From NCBI RefSeq assembly GCF_040939455.1, contig NC_134111.1, positions 55,260,501 through 55,324,500 of the forward strand: DNA of 64,000 nucleotides. The letters are read 5' to 3'. This document shows positions 36,515 through 48,904 of the stretch, piece by piece; within the stretch, counting starts at the first letter, position 1; each line of letters opens with the position of its first letter. The notes beneath the pieces are model-generated. The model ran no database searches. It had not been told where the DNA came from and saw only the letters and a program-made list of their open reading frames with translations. Made by a program: the position numbers and the translations under genes. The DNA is from Microcebus murinus (Eukaryota; Chordata; Mammalia; Primates; Cheirogaleidae).

Positions 36515-36610
36515 ATTTGATTCATTCAACAAATATTTCCTGCATGTCTACTGTGTGTTGTGCTGGCACTAGAGACACAGTGGGGTGAACTGGACACATA
36601 GACACATCCC
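36515..36610 (+). repeat. Ancient repeat fragment (unnamed family)
   Basis: 'gattcattcaacaaatatttcctgcatgtctactgtgtgttgtgctggcactagagacacag' is the 5' block of the recurrent ancient repeat. Confidence 0.5.
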
Positions 36611-37099
36611 TATACCCAAGGGATCCAGAATCCACTGAGACCTGAATAGAGGCAGATATACCATTTCAGCCCAGCAGAACCACAGTAGGGCCGTTCTTAC
36701 CTGCTGGGCATGGAGATTCAGCCTAGAAACTAAATACATCAGTTTGCCCCGTTTTGTACATCAAGGGGATTCGGAGGGATGTAAGTGAATCATGAGAGAG
36801 CTCAAGGACCATCACAAAGCCTTGCCAGTTAGTGAATATTGTGGTCCAAGGCAGAGGGAAAAGCATCCTGAAAGCCCAGACAGAATGTACATCTGATGAT
36901 TATTTCATGCAGGGGCCATTATCTTTCAGCAATCTTATGCTTAGTGTCTTCATAAGACACAAGAAGAAAGAGCATCATGGAAACTGGAGCAGAAAGCCAT
37001 ATAGGAAAAATAGGTTTGGATGAAATTTATAGAACAAATAAAAAAGAACAAGATAACAAAGCTCAACTGTCACTTTCTCAGGGCATCCTCTCCACAGTA

Positions 37100-37345
37100 C
37101 TGCCCGCCCCCCCATTTTTAGTTACTCTTTATTAAAACATCCTGCTTCATTTTCTTTATGACACATTATTATAAATTTATCTTGCTAAATTATTTGTTTA
37201 CTTATCTTGCACCTGTCTTTTCCTACTAGACTAAAAGGTTCAAGAGAATATGAATACTATGTGTTTCTTCACTGCTGAATCCTCAGCACCTAGAGCAGCA
37301 CCTACCAAAAAGCAAGAGCTCACCAAATATTTGTTCAGTGAATGT
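37100..37345 (+). repeat. L2 LINE 3' end
   Basis: 'tcctactagactaaaaggttcaagagaatatgaat', 'cttcactgctgaatcctcagcacctagagcagcacc' and 'gagctcaccaaatatttgttcagtgaatg' match the L2 terminal segment. Confidence 0.8.
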
Positions 37346-37439
37346 ACATAGATAACAATGGAGATGGGTTAACATGTGGAAGAATTTCAAGAGAACCCAA
37401 ATTATAATAGCAGAATTTAAACTCACATTGGAGTTAATA

Positions 37440-37488
37440 AAGATATATATGTATGTATGTATGTATATATGTATATATATATATATTT
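37440..37488. repeat. TATG/TA microsatellite
   Basis: 'atatatatgtatgtatgtatgtatatatgtatatatatatat' run at the start of the following L1M fragment. Confidence 0.85.
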
Positions 37489-37489
37489 A

Positions 37490-38718
37490 ATGCAAGAGCT
37501 CAGAATCAACAAATCAATGGAAAAGAACAGACAGACCAGAAATGGGCTGATACTTACATGGTTATTTGTTTTTTAACAAAGGCACCAAAGGGATATTATG
37601 GAGAAAGAACTTTTCAATAAATGATACAGATAAAAAATGAACCTTGGTGCGACTGAGATGGATCATAGAGCTACATGTAAAAGTTAAAATCATAAGGCTT
37701 TTAGAGTAAATCATGGAATATATTCTTATTTGTGGGTAGGCAAAGGTTTCTTAGATCACTAAAAGCAATAACTTTCAAATGAAAAAAAATTGATAAATCA
37801 GACTTCACCAAAACTAAAAACATCTATTCATCAAAAGACACCATTAAGAAAATGAATTAAACAAGCTGCAGATTGGGTGAAAACATTGACAATACATACA
37901 TCTGATCAGGGACTGGTACCCAGGATATATAAAGAACTCCTACCACTGAATAATAAAAAGACAAGCAACCCAATTAAAAGTGGGTAAAAAATTTGTAGAG
38001 CTCCCAAAAGAAGATATCTGAATGGTAAATAAGCATATAGGAAAGAGTACAACATTTTTAGTCATAGGGAAATGAAAATTAAAACCACAGTAAAATATCA
38101 CTACACAGAATGACTTTCCAGAATGACTAAAATTATGAACAGTAGTGGCATCAAATATGGGTAAGACTGTGGAGCAACTAAAACTTTCATAGTTATTTGG
38201 TAGGATTATACAGTGGTGCAATCACTTTAGAAAATTCACATCTGAGAGTTGTTATAAAACTAAATATACACTGATCTTTTGACCAAGTGATATTAGGTTT
38301 TAGCCCAAGAGAAATAACATTACATGTTCCCAAAACTACTTATACAAAAAAGTTCATGGCAGCTTTATTCGCAGAGCTGCAAACTGGAAACAGCCAAGGC
38401 ATTGAACAACAGGAGAATGGATAAACAAACCGTGGTATAATCACACAGTGGAATCCTACTCAGCAACTAAAAGGACTAACTTATATTCCCAGTGTGGATG
38501 AACTTCAGATGCATTATGGTGGCTGAAAGGAGCCTCACACAAAAGAGTATATGCTGTATGATGTAATTTATATGAAATTCCAGAACAGGTAAAACTAATC
38601 TGGAAAAAATCAGAACAGTGGTTATCTCTGGAGGTGGTAGTGGGTATCCTTGGGAAGGAGGCTGAGGGAACTTTCTGGGGTGATACTATATCAAGATATA
38701 TTTCCTATGGAAAAATAT
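37490..38718 (+). repeat. L1M LINE fragment (ORF2 3' part and 3' UTR)
   Basis: Recognisable in order: 'caatggaaaagaacagacagaccagaaa', 'aaacttcaccaaaactaaaa', 'catctattcatcaaaagacaccattaag', 'atttctgatcagggactggtacccaggatatataaagaactcc', 'cacagtaaaatatcactacaca', 'catggcagctttattcgcag', 'ggagaatggataaacaaaccgtggtataatcacacagtggaatcc' and 'gaacagtggttatctctgg'. The frames are broken throughout. An AluJ follows directly at its 3' end. Confidence 0.9.
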
Positions 38719-39032
<314 letters not shown>

Positions 39033-39649
39033 TGTTTTCTAAGCTAAATAAGTTTTGGGATCTTTTGATATGCAAGATTAGATTACCAAAACAAAAAGAT
39101 TATGTCTAAATGAATGTTATAAATACAGGTATATTAATACTGAAAAATATAAGTAATACTTCTTGAAAAAGCACTTGTATTGTGTAAACAAAAAAATCTA
39201 CTAACAATCATGTAATTAAGAATAATACATGAACAAAAACTAAGAAACTACAAAGTAAGTGCATACTTCATTCTTTTTTATTTTATGCAGTTTATTTTTG
39301 TTCTTATTAACTGGAGAAATATTGATTAAAGAATGCTTTTGTAAGAAAAAGTGAGAATAAATAGTTTTCACTTCACTTAAGGAGCTTTAAAAAAATCAAT
39401 CAAAATATACCATATAGTAAAAGTCAGAAAAAGCAAAGTACAAGAAAGTAAAAACTCAGAATAAGAGGAGTTAATAGGTATAAAACCAAATCCTTCATTA
39501 AAAACAGAGTCCCAGATTAGATTAAAAATTAAATTCACATGTTTGTAGTTTATAAAAAATATGCCTAAAACAAAATGACCCAGAAATAATAAAATTAAAA
39601 GATGAGTGGGAATTTTCAATTTAAATATATAGCCTTAGGGAGGATTTAT

Positions 39650-39885
39650 GTAAAACCCCAGTGAAGATTATGTTCCCTCTCACATACTTTATGGCATCCT
39701 GTGTTTTCTCTTCATACAATTTATCGCAACTGTTACTGTATTCTGATTTGCATGATTTTTTTAAATCTATTTCCACATTCTAAGTTTTTTAAGGCAGAGA
39801 TCAAGTTTGCTTTGCTCATAGCTTTATCTCCAATGCCCAGCACAATGCTTAAAATTAGGAAATATTCATTGAATGAATGTATTCT
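39650..39885 (+). repeat. L2 LINE 3' end
   Basis: 'ttaaggcagagatcaagtttgctttgctcatagctttatctccaatgcccagcacaatgct' and 'aatattcattgaatgaatg' follow the L2 terminal order. Confidence 0.75.
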
Positions 39886-41089
39886 AAAAATAAGTAAAAT
39901 AAAAGAGAAAGCACAGATGACAACACTTATTTCAAACCAAGGCAATTCTAAGGTACAATCAATCAAAAAAACCCAAAAAGTAATTTTAAATCTATAAAAT
40001 AAATAATTCACATCATGATCCTGTTTTTGTAAATAATATAGAGTAAAAAATTATAACAAAAGAAATATTAACAATTCAAGGAAAGAGATTGATGATAACA
40101 GACTAAAAATATATTCACGTTCCTTCCTGGCAAGCTATCATGAAATTACTCCCAAAATTTAATATCTAATTCAGTCATATCAGCAATGGAAAATAAAAAG
40201 AGTTGGCCAGAGGTTTACACTTACAGATAGGTAAAGAAGATCTTAATAGATTGTCACTGCCTTCATAACAACAAGAAAAAAGAGATAAAGTAAAAATCGT
40301 ATTTGTTGTTAAATTTGTCAAGGAGTGAGTGGTGGACAAATTTAGTCTCCTGACTAAATTCCTCTCAGAAGTAGCTCTTTATAGATGAAGAAAGAGCAGC
40401 AACTGCTTCCTTACCCGAGACCAGTTGTTTACAGGGTGGAGGGATGAACCTACTATCAGCAGAGCCACTGCTAAAAGGAGGAAAACTAGCCAAGCTTTTA
40501 AATGGTAGTGAGCTATCAAACAGATTGGTATGTGGAAGAGTCACAAATGCAAAAGTAAGTCTCTCACCTTGAACATTCTCTGCCATAGGAAGTTTGCTGT
40601 GAAAGTGATGATTAGTGCAGAGCTGGAAAACAGAAATCTTACATTCTTGCACGTAAGTAAGGTTGGAGGCCATGCTGGAGTTGATACCAATGTGAACTGA
40701 ATTGAACTCAAGCTGCAATTCAAACCCCTCCGAGCTCAAATCCTGATTGTGACCAATTACTGGATGTAGCCTAGGTAGTTGAGATTGGGTAAATGGGCAA
40801 AGGAAGAGCTCTATAATCATTTTTGAAACCAGAAACAAACTAAAACTAATAAAAGCTCCAGCCTATCCCTAGCTAAGCACCACAGATTGTTGAATTTGTG
40901 TGATGGGCTTCTCATTCTAGCTGACTGACATAAAAAAATCACATATACTCTCCATTAGAAAGAGAAAATTATAAAAAAATTTTATTTAGCTCAAACATGT
41001 CTGGTAAAACTAGTAAATACTTTTATCCTTCTATACAAGATGTTTGGAGTGCAATAAATATTTATGAATACATGCAAAGAACCAGAAAA
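39886..41089. other. AT-rich intronic sequence, nothing recognised
   Basis: Includes a 157-codon minus-strand frame at 40365-40838 without family resemblance; treated as chance. No other feature seen. Confidence 0.45.
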
Positions 41090-41860
41090 ATGTGACCTAT
41101 AATCAAGAGCAGAAATAATCAATACGGTTAGACTCACAGATGCCCTGGATGCTGGAATTAAAGATCAGGTATCTAAAATAACTATTATAAAGAATTATAT
41201 GCTAAAAATTTAGAAGAAAAAGTAGACATAATTAATAATAGTTGTGAAGTTTCTGCAGAGAAATGAAACCTTAAAAAAGAACCAAGTCAAAATTTCTAGA
41301 ACTAAAAAATAATTCTAGAACTAATGAATATTAATACAACATAACACAATAAAATATCAGAAATGTATGGGCTTTACAGAAAACTACACATAGCAAAGAA
41401 GGATCAGTGAACTCTAAGGCTCTAAGTTCAATAGAAAATACCCAAATTGAAGCATGAAGGAAAAAGAGAATGAAAAAATTATACTGTCAGAAACCTCTGG
41501 GCCAATATCATATGATTCAACATGTATGTAACTGGTCCCAGAAAGAGAGAGAGAATAGGAAAAAATAAATATTTGATAAGATGTTAGCCAAATATTTTTT
41601 GAAATCAACAAAAGTTATTAATCCTTAGATTCAAGAAACTCAATAAGGCACATTACAGTCTAAGGACTTGAAAACAAAGATTAAAAAGGAAATGTTAAAA
41701 GCAGTGAGGAAAAAGATATTATATTTAGGGGAACAAGAAAAATGACAAAGTTTTTATTAGTAACAATGGAAACCAAAAGATAGTGATTTCTTAAAAGAGC
41801 TGAAAGAATGAAGAATTGTCAACCATAATGATAAGGTAGTTAGCTCTAAGCAGTAAGTTA
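41090..41860 (+). repeat. L1M/HAL1 LINE fragment (ORF1 region)
   Basis: 'gatgccctggatgctggaattaaagatcaggtatctaaaataactattataaag', 'agagaaatgaaaccttaaaaaagaaccaagtcaaaatttctagaac', 'gggccaatatcatatgattcaacatgtatgtaactggtcccagaaag' and 'aacaatggaaaccaaaagatagtg' follow the ORF1 order of old L1 or HAL1 elements. Broken frames. Confidence 0.75.
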
Positions 41861-42104
41861 CCACTGAATTTGATTTCTTCTAAATACTTATTATATATCT
41901 TCTGGAACAATAATGCATTTCTCTTGTAGCTTAAACACATTTAAAAAAGAACAAGAAAAATACTATATCTGGGATATACTTAGTATACTAGAATTACCAG
42001 AAAACTATCTGACTAATCTTCATATCAAATATCTAAATGATTAGTACTGTGCTTTTATGAGTCTTTGGACCAAAATGATTATTTGTCACAGCATGCATTC
42101 ATTT

Positions 42105-42700
42105 ATTCAGTATAGTTTCATTGAGTACCAGATATACATGAAACACTGAAAGGAATAAAAGATGGATAAGACATGATCACACAATTCAAGGCACAAGTGT
42201 TCTAGCAGAGGAAAACATACAGACTCACAATTAACTCTAGTATAAGGCAAAGAGAGGAACAAATCACCATAGGATTAGGAGTTTTACAGAGAAGAATACA
42301 TTTACATCTGGCTCTGAATGATGGGACAGTTTTGAGTGGAGATGGTATCATTGGAACAGAGAGTGACAAAAGTGGAGGGGATGTTAGAGTAGAGTCAGAT
42401 GGCAGAGAAGCTGGTGGCTGATTTGTAGACTACGAAATAGTTGAGTTTGTAGGTAACATAAAATACTCTGAGAAGAGAAATGAAAGCCGGGGGTAGGAAA
42501 GCAGTTTGGTAGGAGATTTCCAGGGCCTCCAGCGGCCAGGACACTTGTACTTTCATAGGTAATGGGGGAGTAATTTAAAGTCTATGAGTGGGTGAGTGAT
42601 GCAATCTAAAATACGTTTCAGGAAGAACAAGTAGAAGCCTATTGCCCAGTCCAGAGGTAATGAAGCCCTTTAAGTAGGATGGTTGCTGTAGCGATTGGAA
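42105..42700 (+). repeat. Ancient repeat copy, strongly diverged
   Basis: 'tcattgagtaccagatatacatgaaacactgaaagg', 'gagcagaggaaaacatacagactcac'-like text, 'acatctggctctgaatgatgg', and 'gagtgatgcaatctaaaatacgtttcagg' keep the order seen in the copies at 29550 and 60000, with more decay. Confidence 0.45.
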
Positions 42701-43914
42701 AGGAGGAAATAGATGGGAGAGGCTTTGGGGAGGTAGAATAAATGGGGCTTGACTCCTGAGTGCACATGCCTTTTTCTCACCCTCCGTGTGACCCTCATTC
42801 CTTTCCCTCTTCTGATCATAAAGCTGTATGAAGTGTCCCTTAACACACAGGCTTATATTTCCTGGAAAATTTCTCATCAGTATTAGGTAAGGCTTCATTT
42901 GCAATAACCATGAAAGACATCCCAAAGGATAATTCTTAATGTTCACAAAATGAGGAAGTCATATTCTACATCTACATTCATATTGTGTTTTCTCTGTGTT
43001 CTGACTTTTAGGCAAGGTTTCTCCTGTTTACCTAAGAGTCTTTATGCTCAGAAAACGGGAACAGATAGCATAGCTCTTCTGAAACTCCTGGCTGCTCATG
43101 CAGAATGGAAATTAGGGTCATAAAATTAAAATTCTCAAATTTACTATCAAATGATAGTAAATTTCATTCTTTGTTCCATTATTCAGGTTTAAGAGCATCT
43201 CTGCTAAGAGCCTTAGAATATTAATTTTATATATTTAGGACAAGATTTTAACAATAGAATGGTATAACTAAATGATGAGAAACTAAGGAAAGCAGTCATC
43301 AAAATAATTGAATTGATAATTCAATTGTTAAACAAAATCCAGATAAGGTATTAGTCACTCCATTTTTTAAAGCAAGAATAGTAGACAATGTTTTGTATGC
43401 TTGTATTTCTATTTTCACCATGTGTGTGGACTATGGCTAAAATGAGCTGCAGTTGGCAGTATGTGGCAACAGGGAAGGGACTCTCTAGCATGGCAAGTCT
43501 TTTGGGGAAGCTTTGCCTTGGAGACATAGAGTTTTTGAAGCCCTCTTTGGCTGCTTTTGACAAGGAAAATTTTGTATTTTCAGGCCTGGGACTATTTTAT
43601 AGAAACACGTATGATAACCAGGCTACAGGCAACAAGCACGCATTGAGCAAGCAGGAAAGCCCTGCGGTAGCTGCACTTGCAGTACAGCAAGGAATGCTTA
43701 GTGCCGTGACTAGCACAGCGCGTGCCTAAGAACTAGGAAATAGGGGATCTGTTTTCAGCTCAAACTTCAGGCAGGAAGTGATTTTCCTGATAAAACAAGC
43801 AAAAAGTTATTACTCCTCATTCCCCCCAATCAACACAGTCTTACAGCAAATCTTGGGCTTAACAGGCAGAACTCAAATGAAGATTAGGGACAGCAAGTGC
43901 CCTGGTTAGTAAGA

Positions 43915-44115
43915 ACAGCTAACTTTTATTAAGTACTAACTATAACTAAACACTCTCTCTAAATATTTTCCCTGCATGATTTTATTTAACTGTTAAAACA
44001 CCCTCCTTATCATACCCATTTAATGTATGAAAAAACTGAGATTAAGAGTTTGAGTGGCTTGCCCAGCGTCAACAGCTACCGAACCAGGATTAATGCCAAC
44101 TGGACTGATCAGGCT
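43915..44115 (-). repeat. MIR SINE
   Basis: 'gcatgattttatttaactgttaaaacaccctcc', 'catttaatgtatgaaaaaactgagattaagagtttgagtggcttgcccagcgtcaacagctacc' and 'aaccaggattaatgccaac' are MIR in reverse complement. Confidence 0.75.
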
Positions 44116-45922
44116 AATTCTAAAATCAACACTTTAAATCTCCCTACACTGCCTTTTGCTCAGATAAAGTCAGCAGCCTCCTTGTGCAGGGGATATTGAT
44201 GTGCAAGACCTACATTAAAAGTGTACTTAAAACAATGCATTTCTGGTTTAGAAGGGAGCAGATTAGTGGAACAAAAGAACATGTGTACTTGAATATATAT
44301 AAGAATTTGCATAATTTAAGATGATATTTCAAGTCAATAGGAAAAGTAACAAGTATTAAATATGTGGCAATCAGTGGCTATTTGGGGAAAAAAATTAAAG
44401 CTATATCTTTTGGGAAAAAATCTGCACTTTCTGTGAGCTCTGAGTGTTTCAGAGATTGTACTCATCCCCATTTGTGGGCATTAGTCTTCCCAGAGAATTT
44501 ATCTGGAGAATATTTACTTTCAGAGGAAGCACTAAGAAGGGAGGTCTTTTTATTAAAAGTGCCTTGGGGATAGGATTTTTAAAAGACAGAAGAGAATAGT
44601 GTTGTGCTGTCTCTCAAGAGTCCCATTAACTCTCTAGGCCATGAACTATGTGTGCTCCCTTTCTGGGGAAGGAAAGGCTTTTAGGGCGATTATTGTCACG
44701 GGGGCTATATGATGGATTATTTCCCTCCACTCTGGTTGCTAACTGAAAAAAAAAAAAAAAAGACACTCCAATAAGATTATGAGAAGGATAGAGTGACATT
44801 TATACATAGCTCTTCTTGGGACAAGTTCAAGTAGGATAAAAACTGAAGTGAAAAAACAAAAATGAGACAACACAAGGAGAAGAATAACCTGGCCAGCCTT
44901 GAGTGGGGAATTTTTCCATAGCAGCAGTGGGAAAGGGGAAAGGCTAGCCCAGGATCTTGGAAAGGAGGGACAGAGATGACAGAAGGGTGGTAGCATTGTA
45001 TTTGGTTCTGTCCCCCAGCTTTCTCTCTCTCTTGTCTTTGTTGTTATTATTATTTTACTTTTTAAAAAATTTTGCTGGGTCATTTATATTCTCATAAAGT
45101 AGCTCGAATCCTTTATGGGACTAGGCTGATTATAAATACATAAATATAAATAATGTATTAGAGATATTTATTAAAATATTACATTTATTCATATATAATA
45201 TTCATAAATTTAAAAGTATATACTCATTCAGAAGTTAATGTCCACTATAGTATATGTTGATCTTATTCCATGGTTTGGGTTTAGTGCTCTCAACAAATCA
45301 TTTTTTATCTTCACAAAGTCCTGAGGGTAGGAAATCCTTCCAGATACTTGCGCACATGGATTCCTAGGCCGGGGAGTGAAGTTGGTACCTGGTGCAGTGG
45401 GGTTGGCTTAGGGTGGGAGGGACAAAGGCAAGATGGCAACACCAGAATTCTGACTGGGAATGCCACTTTGACACTGGCACAAAAACAAAGCACATGGAAC
45501 ATACAAGTCAACACATGTAAGCCAATTTCTTGAAAGCATAAGATTGTCACAAGGCTAAGAGTTGGGCTGGAAATTTGGCAGAGTCAGTAATAATTTTTAT
45601 GTCTAAGGACAGAGGAATCTGAGTTACACAAACAAGTGGGTGTTCACTGCGAACCCAAATAAGCGAGTCATGGTGAAGGACACTGTGTCTAGAAATAACG
45701 GAGTACATCAGCACCACTTTCTAGGTGATGGTAACTGTTGCTCCTTGGGGCATATGTGGCGTTAGGAAGTGATGCCAGTGAGAGTGGTGCCTTTATTGAA
45801 TCTTCTCTTCGGGGGGTAAAGGGCCATTCATGTTTCAACCCAGTTATTCTAGCACCTTATCAACAGGATGAAGATGCACTAGGAGATTGGTGAGGAGTGA
45901 GAATATGGCCATATGTGAGATG

Positions 45923-45925
<3 letters not shown>

Positions 45926-45961
<36 letters not shown>

Positions 45962-45963
45962 TG
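45926..45963. repeat. TG-dinucleotide repeat
   Basis: About 14 uninterrupted TG units, one TATG interruption, then more TG. On the PDE11A coding strand this is a CA repeat about 1.6 kb downstream of the linker-helix exon's donor. Confidence 0.95.
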
Positions 45964-46224
45964 TTACGTATATTAATTATCCATGACACAATGAAGTAGG
46001 GTTTAGCTGGGACTAGTGTGTGCTGTGTCCTTCTTTTTACAGTTGCTGGTAGTGAAAAACAATGGGTGAGGCAACTCTGTGGAGATCGGAATTTGATGAC
46101 GGTGAAGGGGGCATGACTTAACATTTGCTCTTCCAAATTGCTGTCCTTTGCTCTTTCTCCCCAATCCATGGTGATTTCTCAGTAATAAATATATGACTAC
46201 AAATAATATTACATAATACAGTGA

Positions 46225-46335
46225 TTATTGTTATTGCTGTAATTTTATTGACTGCTTATTAAAATCTTCACATGCATCATCTCATTTAATTCTCACAACT
46301 GAGGTAAGTGACAGTGCCAGGATTTAAAAATAGTT
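46225..46335 (-). repeat. MIR fragment
   Basis: 'cttcacatgcatcatctcatttaattctcacaactgaggtaagtgacagtgccaggattt' is a shortened MIR in reverse complement. Confidence 0.6.
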
Positions 46336-47597
46336 CTGCACAGAGACCTTAATGCTCTACTAGTGACTCTTATCAGCTGGTTGCACGTTTATAATTCACT
46401 CATTTATTAACTCATCCTGTAGATACTGTTTTTAGTCCTTACTATAAAGGTGTTATAAATAAACAAAGCAGGACCATCTTGGAAGGAGAACAACAATAAC
46501 AAAAAAATCCCTTCCTTTCCTTCTTCCTTTCCTTTCCTCTTATCATCCAAAAACCACTCAATAAATCCCTCCTCTGTGCTAAGCACCCTACCCGGCACTG
46601 CAAATAAGATTATGAAAATGATAAAAATCTCTATGCTTCCACAATTCAGAGTCTAGCCAGGAGAAAATAAAAAGTACATATTAATAGATAGATAACTATA
46701 ATTTTATGTCTTTAAATATCAAATCAGAGAGTACTGCAGGTAACATTGACTTGCCTGCTTATATTTCCCCTGGGGTTTCTCTTTCTACCAATATCTGGCT
46801 TGGTACACAAAATATTTTGAAGATTGTGCATGTATTATAATATACTGTTTTATATGCTTTTATCTTGGCACTGACATTTTATCTGCCCTGCTAAATAAGC
46901 ATTTCATAGATATAAACAAAATCTTTGGTACTATTTACAGAGCAGAATTTGGAAAAAAATAGGGCTTGGGTCAAAGCAAGCATCTGTGATTCAGTGTAGA
47001 TGAGAACCGTTCTTCTAGAACTTAGCAGGTCCAAAAGGAGATGTGGTGCAGTCATAGGTCAGAGTTCTCCGTAGGATGAACAGGGGGAATATGTGCACAG
47101 GGGGAATGAAGTCAGATGATGACAGGACCAGCATCCTCTATCTGGGTCACATACTCTTATGGTGAAGTTTGTTCCCATGATAAGAAAAGTTGTAAATATA
47201 CAGAATATCTACACATATTCAAATATAAGTTCACGGAACATTTTAAATCCTGACAAATCATCTTTGGATTATCACTATCGAACAAATGTAATATTTATAT
47301 ATATTTTTTTTTCTTTTTTTTTTTCGTTTTGATAAAGGAACAAATGTAATATTTAAAATCTATGTCTAAACATAGAACAGATATGGGTGGGCTTCAAGGA
47401 GTCTGTGAACACCTGAAATGATATGCAACATGGTGTTTTTTTAGCTTTCATCCAATTCGAATCTATGACACTAAAATGATTAAGACCCAATGAATAGGTA
47501 ACTAAAAATAGAGAAATTAAGCCCTATAACAAGGGCAATTTTCCCTCATAAAATTAGTACTTATAGCACATGATTCTGACATGAATACTGTACTTAC

Positions 47598-47690
47598 ATC
47601 TAGAGCCACAGACTGCTTGGCCCAGGACTTCTTCACTTGGTCGTACATAATTGTGTTGTTGATGCCAAGGCCACAAAAGATGACAAAAGC
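47598..47690 (-). CDS. PDE11A: PDE11A internal exon, linker helix after GAF-B
   Basis: A 93-base exon encoding 31 complete codons. It starts [20 protein letters not shown] and ends [11 protein letters not shown]. This is the last GAF-B helix and the connecting helix that runs towards the catalytic domain and carries part of the dimer contact in related GAF phosphodiesterases (PDE2, PDE5, PDE10). Acceptor is CTTCTCCTAG with a good pyrimidine tract; donor is GAT|GTAAGTA, close to the ideal consensus. Both boundaries are phase 0, so skipping would remove 31 residues without a frameshift. The sequence agrees with my memory of human PDE11A residue for residue (approximately 549-579). The next exon lies 30.5 kb downstream. 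Confidence 0.97.
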
Positions 47691-48836
47691 CTAGGAGAAG
47701 GAAAGCTCGCTGAATAAAAATTGCAACAACTCATTAGCAAAATCTCATATGAAAGCAAGCACCCATCAGGGATTGGCCTTGATAAATCTAATTTTATTGA
47801 ACACAGAGGTGGACCTCAGGGAAATAGGCCCATTAAAATTCATAATTACTATTGTCGTGGAACAACTTTACAGCTTGCATCGCACATGAGAAAAAATTAA
47901 TGTCATGGAGAAATTACTTCATGTGTTTAAAAACATACTTACAGTCTATTTAAATGTGTTCTTAATTCAGGCGTCCTCAAACTACGGTCCTTGGGCCACA
48001 TGTGGATGTTTTTGCCCGTTTGTTTTTTACTTCAAAGCAAGATATGTGCAGTGTGCATAGGAATTTGTTCATAGTTTCTTTTTAAACTATAGTCCGGCCC
48101 TCCAACGGCCTGAGGGACAGTGAACTGGCCCCCTGTTTAAAAAGTTTGAGGACCCCTGTGACTTAATTTATTTAGGTTGTGGACTGATTTTAGTAACTCC
48201 ATTCTACTTAACCAAAAACAACCTCATTTAAAAGTAGCTAGGCTATAAAATATTTTGGTAAAGAAATCCAACGAGTGTAACCATAGGTGAGTGTTAAGGG
48301 TAAGAAGGGTTGAGTTAGAACCATTAATAAAGAAGCTGTGAGCTATTCTGGGCCAGTAAGAAATAATCATGGGTTTTCATGTTGGCTATTGGCACAGTCT
48401 ACGAGGAAGCCAGTTCAAGGCTAACCTCTACAGCCAGGGGGCCTGGAATGAATGGAAGCTTGTAAACAAGAGAAAGGTAAGAGTAGTACACCTGGCAGAG
48501 CTGGCTCTGGGTCTCACAACTCTGAATACACATGAGCAAGACAGGAGTAAGACAATAACCCTTTGGAAAAAGAGAGGGAGACTCGATTCTGTAATAAAAT
48601 TAAGATAAAAATAATCAGTAGTTATAAAATAATTTGATTAGTGAAAAATAGAACCAAATATTACCTAAGCACTTATGTATTCCTTAAATCTTCCTGTAAT
48701 TTTTGTCATACCATTTAAGCATAATGATAATAATAATTAATTAATAATTATTTATCCTTACAAATGTGAGCAAGCTATAACCAGGAGACTATTGGTGACT
48801 CCATGTAAATCTTGGTTTGTAAATTTATTTTCTTAC
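47691..48836 (-). other. PDE11A: PDE11A intron, complete, 1.1 kb
   Basis: Short intron with a GTAAGA donor and CTCCTAG acceptor on the minus strand. Its only recognised content is the 191-base hAT element at 47968-48158. The rest (48170-48836) shows no repeat I can name. Confidence 0.9.
47968..48158. mobile_element. Short non-autonomous hAT transposon
   Basis: A 191-base element with 16-base terminal inverted repeats: CAGGCGTCCTCAAACT at the left and, on the minus strand, CAGGGGTCCTCAAACT at the right, one mismatch. Interior has 'acggtccttgggccacatgtggatg' and 'ggccctccaacggcctgagggacagtgaactggcccc'. CTTAATT occurs on both sides (47961-47967 and 48162-48168), offset by three bases on the right, consistent with a hAT target duplication. 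It has no coding capacity. It lies in the 1.1-kb PDE11A intron, about 280 bases from the nearer exon. Confidence 0.88.
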
Positions 48837-48904
48837 CTCAAAAAGCCTTTGATCTGCATCATCAAAAGGTTTCCCATCAAGTCTATTTAACACTTGAGCC
48901 ACCC
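48837..48904 (-). CDS. PDE11A: PDE11A internal exon, end of GAF-B
   Basis: A 68-base exon that completes the split glycine codon and encodes VAQVLNRLDGKPFDDADQRL then FE. This is the C-terminal part of GAF-B and contains the family's NKxnFx3DE signature in a relaxed form: Asn-Arg at the start, Phe five residues after Arg, then Asp-Gln instead of Asp-Glu. The relaxed form is also what I recall for human PDE11A, so it is not a lemur defect. Acceptor on the minus strand is TTTCCACAG, donor is GAG|GTAAGA, leaving phase 0. A 60-codon frame reads through this exon into both introns; only the 68 bases between splice sites are coding. Human residues approximately 526-548. Confidence 0.96.

Larger units (their letters stand above)
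42701..47597. other. Intronic sequence with scattered small repeats
   Basis: Holds MIRs at 43915 and 46225, an A17-18 homopolymer at 44744-44761, the TG repeat at 45926-45963 and a CCTTT-rich patch near 46506-46540. No exon or other transposon recognised. Confidence 0.45.

Noticed and set aside
40365..40838. 157-codon minus-strand open frame on the PDE11A strand
   Set aside because: No resemblance to any PDE11A segment or other domain, and no paired splice sites that would make it an exon.
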